DNA of 10,037 nucleotides from Negativicoccus succinicivorans (GTDB taxonomy: Bacteria; Bacillota; Negativicutes; Veillonellales; Negativicoccaceae): NCBI RefSeq assembly GCF_018373335.1, contig NZ_JAHAHH010000050.1:1-10037 (forward strand), given 5' to 3'. The position numbers and the translations under genes are program-made. Below are positions 1-6,900 of this stretch, piece after piece; positions within the stretch are counted from its first letter, which is position 1; each line of letters begins with the position of its first letter. Below the pieces are notes generated by a model that saw only the letters and a list, made by a program, of their open reading frames with translations, searched no databases and was not told the origin of the DNA.

Positions 1-1215
1 TACCTGGCCGGTCGCGAGACCGATCTGGTTACCGTAGGAGCTGTAACCGGCCGCCGCCTGTGTCGTAATCGTGCGCTGCGGCAATTTGCCGGTGAGCGTT
101 TCCGAAAACGGCGTGCGCGGATCGCCGCTGCCGGTCACGCGCATCGCCTGGTAAACGTACGCGCGTCCGCTCAGGGGATCGCGAATGCAGCCGCCCAAAC
201 AGGTGGCTGCTCCGCCGAACGGTTCAATTTCCGTCGGGTGGTTGTGCGTTTCGTTCTTAAAGAGCAACAGCCATTCTTCCGTGCCCTTTTGGGTTTTGAC
301 CGGAATCTTGATCGTGCAGGCGTTGATTTCTTCCGACTCGTCCAACTCCCGCAAAAGTCCCTGCGCGCGCAACGATTTCACCGCAATCGTCGCCAAATCC
401 ATCAGCGATTGCGGCCGCGGATTTTCGCCGTACAAGCCGTTGTGCACTTCACTGTACCAGTCGTACGCTTCGACGATCGGCTCGGTAAAGTGACCCGCCT
501 TGATATCGACATGCGTCAGTTCCGTGCCGAAGGTCGTGTGGCGACAATGATCGGACCAGTACGTATCCAAGACGCGCAATTCGGTCAGCGTCGGATCGCG
601 ATCCACCTGATCACGGAAATATTCCTGCACGACCGCCAGATCCGCTTCATCCATGGCCAAACCGTACTGCGTAAGCATTGCTAAAAGTTCCGGCCGCGTC
701 GCGGAAATGAATCCGTCCAATACCGGTACCGGTTGCGGTTGATGCGCCGGCGCGATGAGCTCCCGCGGCATCTCCCAAGCCGCTTCGCGCGCTTCGATCG
801 GGTTGATCACGTATTCTTTCAATTTAACGATGTCGACCGGTCGATCAATACCGGTGACGACATATACTGTAGCATACGCTACACGCGCATCGACGCTCGG
901 ATCCAGCAAGCGCAGACATTGCTCCGCCGAATCAGCGCGCTGGTCATATTGACCGGGCAATAACTCGACGGCAAAGGCCGTTTCCTGCGGACCGATTTGC
1001 AAATGTTCCGTCCATGTATCCACGGGAGGTTCCGCAAAAATCGTCGTCATCGCGCGAGCAAACAGTTCTTCACTGACACCATCCACGGTATACCGATGCC
1101 AAACCTGCACATCGGCTAATGACGTCAGGCCCAGCTGCTCCCGCCATTCCCGTAAAAGGCGTTGCGCCGTATCGGCCAGCGCCGTTTTTTTGGCGACAAA
1201 AACTCGTTGTAACAT
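1..1215 (-). CDS. purL: Phosphoribosylformylglycinamidine synthase, N-terminal part (cut by left edge)
   Basis: This enzyme makes FGAM from FGAR, glutamine and ATP, the fourth step of de novo purine synthesis in the cytosol. I translated the minus strand by hand and the frame stays open for 405 codons to the edge. The visible part holds the N-terminal PurS-like region (about 1-150), the linker, and the start of the first AIRS-like synthase domain. Diagnostic motifs are DTYWSDHCRHTTF at 217-229, NETHNHPTEIEPFGG at 321-335 and GYSSYGNQIGLATGQV at 390-405. The PurS-like region fused ahead of the synthase domain indicates the long single-chain form (about 1,250 residues, with a C-terminal glutaminase) rather than the split PurS/PurL/PurQ of Bacillus; about two thirds lies outside the window. 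The ATG at 1215 has AGGGAGG five bases upstream. An in-frame ATG at 1230 is rejected because that ribosome site would fall inside it. Identity is near certain; the fused architecture is inferred from the N-terminus. Confidence 0.95.
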   Translation of the reverse strand, partial: MLQRVFVAKKTALADTAQRLLREWREQLGLTSLADVQVWHRYTVDGVSEELFARAMTTIFAEPPVDTWTEHLQIGPQETAFAVELLPGQYDQRADSAEQCLRLLDPSVDARVAYATVYVVTGIDRPVDIVKLKEYVINPIEAREAAWEMPRELIAPAHQPQPVPVLDGFISATRPELLAMLTQYGLAMDEADLAVVQEYFRDQVDRDPTLTELRVLDTYWSDHCRHTTFGTELTHVDIKAGHFTEPIVEAYDWYSEVHNGLYGENPRPQSLMDLATIAVKSLRAQGLLRELDESEEINACTIKIPVKTQKGTEEWLLLFKNETHNHPTEIEPFGGAATCLGGCIRDPLSGRAYVYQAMRVTGSGDPRTPFSETLTGKLPQRTITTQAAAGYSSYGNQIGLATGQV

Positions 1216-1220
1216 AGTTT

Positions 1221-1227
1221 CCTCCCT
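1221..1227 (-). promoter_or_regulatory. Ribosome binding site of purL
   Basis: The minus strand reads AGGGAGG, ending five bases before the ATG at 1215. It decides the start: the other in-frame ATG at 1230 lies upstream of this site and has no comparable purine-rich stretch before it. Confidence 0.75.
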
Positions 1228-1239
1228 CATACTATGCAG

Positions 1240-1255
1240 CGCGCCAAGTGGCGCG
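1240..1255. repeat. Inverted repeat in the purL leader
   Basis: The sequence CGCGCCAAGTGGCGCG is a seven-base dyad around a two-base centre (a stem of six with a four-base loop is the more realistic RNA fold). It lies between the predicted purL transcription start (near 1273) and the purL ribosome site at 1221-1227. It could be an operator or a leader hairpin that affects translation initiation. It has no following T run, so it is not a terminator. It is the only GC-rich patch in an otherwise AT-rich spacer, which favours a functional element, but its role is not shown by sequence alone. Confidence 0.4.
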
Positions 1256-1279
1256 GATGACCAGCAATTGATTGAGTTT

Positions 1280-1308
1280 ATTCTACCATTACAGGCCGGA
1301 TTTTTCCA
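1280..1308 (-). promoter_or_regulatory. Probable purL promoter (extended -10)
   Basis: On the minus strand, TGGAAA (1303-1308) is followed after 17 bases by TAGAAT (1280-1285). A TG one base before the -10 gives TGGTAGAAT, an extended -10 element. The -10 matches the sigma-A consensus at five of six positions and the -35 at four of six. Predicted transcription would start near 1273, leaving a leader of about 57 bases that contains the dyad at 1240-1255. This is the best sigma-A-like match in the spacer between the upstream terminator and purL. Confidence 0.5.
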
Positions 1309-1357
1309 TATTTATGGCGTACGAAAACATCTTCATTTAAAAAAGAATTCGCTGCGT

Positions 1358-1398
1358 ATCGTATTTATATTTGAACATAAATTCAATCGTTCGGATTT
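1358..1398 (-). promoter_or_regulatory. PurBox-like sites overlapping a second possible promoter upstream of purL
   Basis: The minus strand reads AAATCCGAACGAT at 1386-1398, matching 12 of 13 positions of the Bacillus PurR PurBox (AWWWCCGAACWWT). Six bases further on, TATGTTCAAATAT (1367-1379) matches the inverted PurBox at 10 of 13. The same stretch contains TTGAAT (1381-1386), 17 bases, then TACGAT (1358-1363), a weak sigma-A-like promoter. Having the sites ahead of a purine gene fits purine control. Against this, the gap between the boxes is shorter than I recall for Bacillus operators (about 16-17 bases), and the second box is degenerate. The spacer is AT-rich, so chance matches are possible. 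Confidence 0.3.
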
Positions 1399-1421
1399 TA
1401 TCCGGCATTTTTTTGCTAAAT

Positions 1422-1454
1422 AAAAAACAGAAGATGCGTATTTACGCATCTTCT
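1422..1454 (-). terminator. Intrinsic terminator closing the addBA-to-DUF600 gene line
   Basis: The two arms at 1429-1439 and 1444-1454 pair perfectly over 11 bases (AGAAGATGCGT with ACGCATCTTCT) around a four-base loop. Read on the minus strand, the hairpin is followed after one G by six T residues at 1422-1427. The upstream arm is the last codons of the DUF600-like gene (Glu-Asp-Ala), and its TAA stop at 1442-1444 falls in the loop and first stem base. The T run is only on the minus-strand exit side, so the terminator acts for leftward transcription and separates this operon from purL. Confidence 0.88.
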
Positions 1455-2089
1455 ATCGTCTCGCTTGCTTTTGCCGTTGCCGCCGCCTTGTTTTCGGTTC
1501 GTAGCGCGTGCACGCGGACGCGACGAGTGCCGCGATACTCAGGCGTTTCTCCGGGCAGCCGTTCCCAATAGCCGCGCGGGCGTCGACGCCACAAGCGATG
1601 CCGCTGCTTGCGCAAGGGCCGATGCCATGCGCTGTACGCCGCCGTAAGCAGTCGACGCAAACGCAACGGCAAATAAACGGCGCCGAAACGTTCGTATTCC
1701 CACGCAAATTGCTCTTCAATCGGATCGAACTGGTAATGATGTCGATGACTGTAAATCGCGCTCTCCAAACCGTGCGGCGAAAATTCCAGCGTCGCGCTTG
1801 TCCATGGGGAACGTCCCGGGTTCTCCGCGATCCACGCTTTCCAAAGTTCGCGCACGGCCGTGTCGGCCGCCGCCATTTGCAGCCACAGGTCTTCTTCCGC
1901 GCCGCCCGTCCGCCAAACGGAATCCGTCCAGTAGACATACTCCGCGCGCGTTTTCGGGCGGTAATAAAAATAATGAAGCGGCTCGGTCGCCATGAGCGTT
2001 CGCCAAACGACGCGTCCCCACGGCTCTTTAATCAGCGCCGCTATCGTCTGCATTACGTCGGCGTACGCCGCCTGCATTTGTTCGTTCAC
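1442..2089 (-). CDS. YezG/DUF600-like immunity (antitoxin-type) protein with arginine-rich tail
   Basis: A 215-residue protein. Residues 1-140 follow the pattern of the YezG/DUF600 family as I remember it: W24..V28 before a short strand, HYFYYRPK at 39-46, a helix ending LWKAW near 82-86, PWTSATLEF at 95-103, and EEQFAWEYERFG at 125-136. Family members in Bacillus neutralise LXG-type polymorphic toxins such as YeeF. The usual length is about 150 residues, whereas here about 75 extra residues follow. Within 141-200 there are 17 Arg and one Lys, with Trp residues between them, suggesting nucleic acid or membrane-surface contact (inference). No signal peptide or membrane segment is seen. The start is GTG at 2089, preceded by AAGGAAG; the ATG at 2077 lacks such a site. 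It begins 13 bases after the permease stop, so it is probably co-transcribed. No cognate toxin lies in the window. Family call is fairly confident; an immunity role here is not shown. Confidence 0.62.
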   Translation of the reverse strand: MNEQMQAAYADVMQTIAALIKEPWGRVVWRTLMATEPLHYFYYRPKTRAEYVYWTDSVWRTGGAEEDLWLQMAAADTAVRELWKAWIAENPGRSPWTSATLEFSPHGLESAIYSHRHHYQFDPIEEQFAWEYERFGAVYLPLRLRRLLTAAYSAWHRPLRKQRHRLWRRRPRGYWERLPGETPEYRGTRRVRVHALRTENKAAATAKASETIEDA

Positions 2090-2102
2090 GCTGCTTCCTT
2101 TC

Positions 2103-2900
2103 TCAGCGGTGATCCCGCCATGGTGTCATATACCGTTGCCACTGCGCCAACAGCGCCTGGACAATTAATCCCGCCACACACAACACAAAGATGCACGCCA
2201 ACAGCGGCGCGGTCAACATCAGATCCCCGAAATGCAAAATCAGCGCGCCGATCCCCGTCTGCGCCGCGATCATTTCCGCCGCGACGACAAGCACGAGCGC
2301 CGTGCCGCAACCGAGTTGCAAGCCTGCGAACAATTCCGGCAGCACCGCCGGCAACGCGACGGTACGCAAATACCGCCCGCGACTCACAGGATACATCGCG
2401 GCAACCTCACGGTAAAGGCGCGGCAAACGCACCAGTCCCGCCATCGTGTTAATAAAAACCGGGAAAAAGACACCGAGCGCAATCAGCACATATTTCGGCA
2501 ATTCACCGATACCGAGCCAGAGCACGAAAAGCGGCAAAATGGCAATTTTCGGCAAGGGATAAAAGAAATAAATATACGGTTCGATCAAGCGTCGAAACGT
2601 CGGCGAAAGTTCGCCCGCGAGCGCCAACAACAACGCCGCAAGACCGCCCGCGATCACGCCGACCAGCCAGCGTAGCGCGCTCGCTGCCAGCGCCGGTCCC
2701 AACGTGCCGTTTTGCACTAACGCCGCCAACGCGCTCGCGATTTGCGACGGCGCGGGGAGATATACCGGTGAAATCCACCCCTGACGCACGCTCCACTCCC
2801 ACAGACCGAGCAGCAACAACACGCCCGCCAGCGCCCACCAGCGTGCGCAACTGCTTTCTTTGGGCGCCAAACGGTACCGTACTTCGCGTTCAGTCGTCAT
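2103..2900 (-). CDS. ABC transporter permease, nitrate/sulfonate/taurine (SsuC/TauC) family
   Basis: A 265-residue inner membrane protein with about six hydrophobic segments (near 21-36, 74-96, 110-132, 135-156, 195-213 and 230-252). The layout matches the BPD_transp_1 permeases that take up taurine, alkanesulfonates, nitrate, cyanate or thiamine pyrimidines. The cytoplasmic loop that docks on the ATPase is recognisable from E165 through GRYLRTVALPAVLPELFAGL (175-194), but the usual EAA...G core reads EVAAMYPVS, without the normal glycine. The ATG at 2900 has GGAGGT upstream and overlaps the end of the ATPase gene by 11 bases, so translation is probably coupled. No substrate-binding protein is encoded nearby, so the substrate cannot be inferred. 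Family assignment is firm; the specific transporter is unknown. Confidence 0.88.
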   Translation of the reverse strand: MTTEREVRYRLAPKESSCARWWALAGVLLLLGLWEWSVRQGWISPVYLPAPSQIASALAALVQNGTLGPALAASALRWLVGVIAGGLAALLLALAGELSPTFRRLIEPYIYFFYPLPKIAILPLFVLWLGIGELPKYVLIALGVFFPVFINTMAGLVRLPRLYREVAAMYPVSRGRYLRTVALPAVLPELFAGLQLGCGTALVLVVAAEMIAAQTGIGALILHFGDLMLTAPLLACIFVLCVAGLIVQALLAQWQRYMTPWRDHR

Positions 2901-3675
2901 GGCGACCTCCCTGCGTCAACGCCGCCGTGGCGCCGGCTTTAATTTCCTGCCAAATGGTTTCTTCCAGCGCCGCCAACTGCGTCCGCGCGCTGAGCTGATG
3001 CCGTTCCTTGCGCGGTATATCCACCGTCAAACATTCCACAATGCGGCCGGGGCGCGGCGAAAACACCCAAATCACATCGGCGAGCCGCACCGCCTCGGCG
3101 ATGTTGTGCGTGACATACAAGGTTGCCGGACGCAATTCTTCCCAATATTGCACCAAATCATCTTCCAACAGCCGACGCGTCTGCGCGTCGAGCGCGGAAA
3201 ACGGTTCATCCATTAATAATAAATCCGGCTCGGTCACCAGTGCGCGCGCGATCCCGACGCGTTGTCGCATGCCGCCCGAAAGCGAACCCGGATACGCATC
3301 CGCGAATTCGCTCAACTGCATGCGCGCCAATTTTTGCGCTACCCGTTCGACAATTTCCTGCTGCGAAAACTCGCGATCCTCTAAACTGAACGCCACATTT
3401 TCCGCGACGGTCAGCCAGGGAAACAAACCGCCCTGCTGAAACACCATCGCCGTCTGCGGCGGTTTCTCCGCGCCGCGCCAATACAAACGCCCCGATGTCG
3501 GCGGCAGCAATCCCGCCGCCAGGTATAAAAGCGTCGATTTGCCGCAACCGGAAGGACCGATCAGCGCCACGAATTCTCCCGGCGCGACCGTTTTCGTAAG
3601 CGGCGCCAGCGCTTGGATTAGCGCGCCGTTTTTCTCCGTATAGGTCTTTGTGACCGCGTCCAAACAAAATTCCAT
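2890..3675 (-). CDS. ABC transporter ATP-binding protein, nitrate/sulfonate/taurine (SsuB/TauB) family
   Basis: A 261-residue ATPase that would power the adjacent permease from the cytoplasmic side. All nucleotide-binding motifs are intact. Counting from the ATG at 3675, they are Walker A GPSGCGKST (40-48), the Q-loop glutamine in VFQQGGLFPW (Q80), the signature LSGGMRQRVGIARAL (132-146), Walker B LLLMDE (152-157) with the D-loop SALD after it, and the H-loop in YVTHNIAEAV (H190). The Q-loop context and length are typical of the SsuB/TauB group. I chose ATG at 3675, one base after the stop of the helix-turn-helix gene (TAATATG); an in-frame TTG at 3684 would add three residues and overlap that gene. 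Neither has a strong ribosome site, so translation probably depends on re-initiation from the upstream gene. Substrate is unknown. Confidence 0.92.
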   Translation of the reverse strand: MEFCLDAVTKTYTEKNGALIQALAPLTKTVAPGEFVALIGPSGCGKSTLLYLAAGLLPPTSGRLYWRGAEKPPQTAMVFQQGGLFPWLTVAENVAFSLEDREFSQQEIVERVAQKLARMQLSEFADAYPGSLSGGMRQRVGIARALVTEPDLLLMDEPFSALDAQTRRLLEDDLVQYWEELRPATLYVTHNIAEAVRLADVIWVFSPRPGRIVECLTVDIPRKERHQLSARTQLAALEETIWQEIKAGATAALTQGGRHDD

Positions 3676-3676
3676 A

Positions 3677-3931
3677 TTACTCAAACAGGGCGGTTTGCTC
3701 GTAGCGCGGGCGGGCGTTTTTCTCCGCGCCGAACACCCGCTCCATAGCGCTTTGCGTAATAAGTACCGTGCCTTCCGATTTACGGGTTTCCGTCGCCGTA
3801 AAAATCGGTTCCACCAACGTTCCGTCCGGCCTGCGATAGCCGCCCGCGTAGTGGCGCAACGTGGATGCGGGCACGTCCCAACGCACCGCCGCCTCCATCA
3901 AAGTCATGACTTCCGTCAACGCATCCTGCAT
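3677..3931 (-). CDS. Small helix-turn-helix DNA-binding protein (excisionase-like fold)
   Basis: An 84-residue protein. Residues about 10-29 (TLMEAAVRWDVPASTLRHYA) have the pattern of a helix-turn-helix in which a helix, a tight turn and a recognition helix select DNA, as in MerR/excisionase-type small proteins. The later TRKSEGTVLITQSAMERVFG (49-68) resembles the wing and closing helix of small Firmicutes HTH proteins whose pattern is roughly RKSGGTWLVTREAMERVYG. This suggests a one-domain regulator with no ligand-binding part. The ATG at 3931 has AGGAGG (3938-3943) six bases upstream. It lies 27 bases after addA and immediately before the ABC ATPase gene, so it may control the ABC/DUF600 genes or itself; that is inference from position. 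I do not recognise a named member. It could also be a remnant of a mobile-element regulator. Confidence 0.6.
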   Translation of the reverse strand: MQDALTEVMTLMEAAVRWDVPASTLRHYAGGYRRPDGTLVEPIFTATETRKSEGTVLITQSAMERVFGAEKNARPRYEQTALFE

Positions 3932-3957
3932 ATCCGCCCTCCTTTCTGTTCGGTCTC

Positions 3958-3966
3958 ATTATAGCA
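3958..3966 (-). promoter_or_regulatory. Extended -10 promoter element at the end of addA
   Basis: The minus strand reads TGCTATAAT: a perfect TATAAT (3958-3963) with the TGn extension of extended -10 promoters. It coincides with the last addA codons and stop (GTG CTA TAA T). No good -35 is found 16-18 bases upstream, which is acceptable for extended -10 promoters. Transcription would start near 3950, just upstream of the ribosome site (3938-3943) and ATG (3931) of the helix-turn-helix gene. This would give the four downstream genes a promoter independent of addBA. A chance match is possible because CTA TAA is ordinary coding sequence. Confidence 0.45.
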
Positions 3967-6900
3967 CGGCATCGCCGTCGTCTTGCCACGTGATCGCCTC
4001 GTGCAAGGCCAGTGAATAAATGATTTTTTTCACGACCGGGCGCCGCCAAATGCGCGTGGCCGCATGAGCGTATAAATCGAGTTGGCGATGGTAGCGTTCG
4101 TAAAGCACATTGGCCGTATCCACGCGATCGGTTTTATAATCCAAAATCGCAAGATCGCCGCTGGCCGTCGCGTACAGGCAGTCGATCACGCCCTGTAAAA
4201 ACACTTCGTCATCGCCCGCCGGAACGCCGAGTGCCACCGATGCCGGCAGCAACATTCCGAACGGACATTCCCGCAACACAAAAGAGGATTGACGAATCTC
4301 CGCCGCCGTGTCGCAGGTTAACCACAAATCGAGATCATGACGATGGGCCAACTTCGCTTCGGCCGACGTTATTTTTTGCGCGTGCTGAAGTTGGTCGAGA
4401 TACGCCTGCGCCGTCGTAGTCCCGTCGCCCGCGCCGATCTCGGCCAAAATGCGATGCATGAGCGTACCGTAACGAGCCCCGCCGTCCGGCCGCATGTCCG
4501 GCGTGACAAATTGCGGCGGACGCACCCAAGCGTCATTCACCGGTTTACTTTCCGCCGCGGCATCTTCCTCGATCATCGTCACTAAACGCACCGCTTTTGT
4601 CGACGCCTCATCAGCCGTCTGCGTCGGTTGCACCGTCAATATCGGCAACGGATAATCCGCCGCCGGTCGTTCCGTTTTTGGCAACGGCGGCAAAGCCGCC
4701 GTGATTTCACCCAAATGATGCGTTACTTCCGTCACGGTGACTTTCGCGGGAATCTGCGTGGCAAGCGGTTTGTCATATTGCCAGGAAAGGCGTTCCGCGA
4801 TTTCCGTCAGCAGCGGCGTGCCCGTCAATGTGCCTTGCCGCACGTTTTCTAAACGCGGATCCGCCACCGTTGCCACCGCTTCGTTCCCTGTCGGCGTCAC
4901 CGTCTGCACATCCCAGCGCGGCAATGTCCCGGTTTCGAGATGCGGCCACAACCATTCCAAATAGGAGCGCGCGGCTTCCGGAGCCGCATGCGCGCCGGTC
5001 GGTGACGGGCCCGCGTAAAGATACAATTTATCTCGCGCGCGTGTCATGGCCACGTACAAAAGCCGCTGCTCTTCCGCCAGCGTTTCCCGCCGCAAAATTT
5101 CACGCAGCAAATGCCAGCGCACCGTCGGGTACGTCAGACGACGCTTTGCATCGTAGCGAGACAGTCCGATCCCGTAACGACGATGCAATAAAAGACGCGC
5201 CTGCGTATCTTTCCAGTTAAACTCTTTATCGATATTCGCCAAAAACACAACCGGAAATTCCAGCCCTTTGCTTTTGTGAATCGTCATAATGCGTACCGCG
5301 TCTTCGTTTTCGCCCATGGTCGCCGGTACCGACAAATCCTGCTTCTGCCGCTGCAGTTCTTCTAAATATTCCAAAAAGCGCGAAATCCCGCCGCCGGCAC
5401 CGTCGTCAAACTCGACCGCGCGCGCGTACAAGGCTTCCAGGTTCGCGCGTCGTAATGATCCCGACGGCAAACCGCCGACGTACGCATGATACCCGCTTTC
5501 TTCGTAGATGCGCCGCACCAGCTGACCGATGCCGGCTTGACGCGCCAACAACTGCCAACGGGTAAGCAAGGCGTAAAATTCTCCGACTCGGCCGCGCTTT
5601 TCTTCATCGGTGAGGCGCGTAAGCCATGTGGGCAAAACATCCCACAGCGCCGGCGCTTCCTCATTGCGCAGCAGCGCCATTTCCGCCAGATCGCGTTCAT
5701 CGCAACCGACGAGCGGCGAGCGCAACACGGCCGCCGCCTCCAAATCGCGTCGGGAATTATCGAGCCAACGCAAAAGCGAAAGCATGGTCTGCACTTCGGT
5801 CGCGGCAAAATAGCCGCCGGCCTGCTCCGCGTACACGGGAATACCCGCCGCGCGCAATACTTCGACAAAGACATCAATCCTAGACGCGACCGAACGCATC
5901 AAAATCACCGCGTCGCGCCAGCGAAACGGACGAAACGTGCCGTCGTTTTCCTGCACGACGGCCGTCTCGTGCAAATGCAACAACTCATCCGCGATCGCCT
6001 GCGCCTGCGCTTCCATCGCCGATAACGGTTCTTCCTCCGCATCATCGTCAATGGGCGGAATATCCGCCGCGTCCGCCGTCGTTGCGTCATCGAAAGGCGT
6101 GACAAAGCGCACGCTGACGGAACCGCCGACCCAGTTCTCCGGCGCGTCCGTGATCGTCCGCCCGGGGATAAACGCCGCGTTTTCATCGTAAGAAAATTCG
6201 GCGGCGGGCGGTTGCATAATTCGGGCGAACACTTCATTCACCGCATCCAACACGGTGCGATCGCTGCGAAAATTTTCCCGCAAATCAATGCGTCGCGAAG
6301 TCGCCTGCACGTCTCGCGAAAAACGTTCGTACTGACCGAGAAAAATCGTCGGATCCGCCAGCCGAAAACGATAAATGCTTTGCTTGACATCGCCCACCAT
6401 GAATCGATTATCCGCGCGCGCGATCAGGCTTGCGATCAGTTCCTGCACGCCGTTCGTGTCCTGGTACTCGTCGACCATGATTTCATCGTACTCGCGGGCG
6501 AGTTCCCGCGCGATGTCCGACGGCAACGGCGCGTCCGGCGTAGATTCCGGCGCGAGCAACAGCGTGAGCGCGTAATGTTCCAAATCGCTGAAATCGATCA
6601 GGCGCTCCGATTTTTTCCACGTAGTGTACGCGGTCGCGAACGTTTTCGTCACCTTGACGAGTGCCGCGACAAGCGGCGCGGTCGCTTGCAAATCGTCCCG
6701 CCAGGTCGCGGGCGCGGCGGCTAAAATGCCTTCCGTCCAGCCCTTCAACCATGCTTTCCCGGCGTCGCGAATCTCTTTGGCCGCCGTCTTGGCCGCTTTC
6801 GCCGCCTCATCCTTCAGCTTGCCGCCCGGCCAACGCATCGGCGCGTAGGCCTGCGCCGCGTCATAAATAGTGTGCCAGTCTTCCCCGTCACAAAGCGCCG

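Noticed and set aside
238..684. A 148-codon plus-strand open frame
   Set aside because: It is antisense to the purL frame, which contains the diagnostic motifs exactly here.
1391..1420. Short hairpin CGGAT-TTT-ATCCG followed by GCATTTTTTTGC on the plus strand, resembling a rightward terminator
   Set aside because: The stem is only five base pairs and no plus-strand gene ends nearby; the left arm is part of the PurBox-like match instead.
1216..1421. A possible purine riboswitch in the purL leader
   Set aside because: I do not see the conserved purine-aptamer core or a three-way junction fold with an expression platform; only a short dyad and promoter-like elements are present.
1508..2452. 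A 314-codon open frame on the plus strand across the DUF600-like gene and part of the permease gene
   Set aside because: It is antisense to two genes with clear family features, has an Arg/Pro/Ala-rich composition typical of shadow frames in GC-rich DNA, and shows no recognisable motif.
5486..6025. A 179-codon plus-strand open frame inside addA (and similar ones at 6212-6724, 7385-7849 and 9132-9527)
   Set aside because: All are antisense to addA or addB, whose motifs are continuous through these stretches; the compositions are those of reverse-complement shadow frames.
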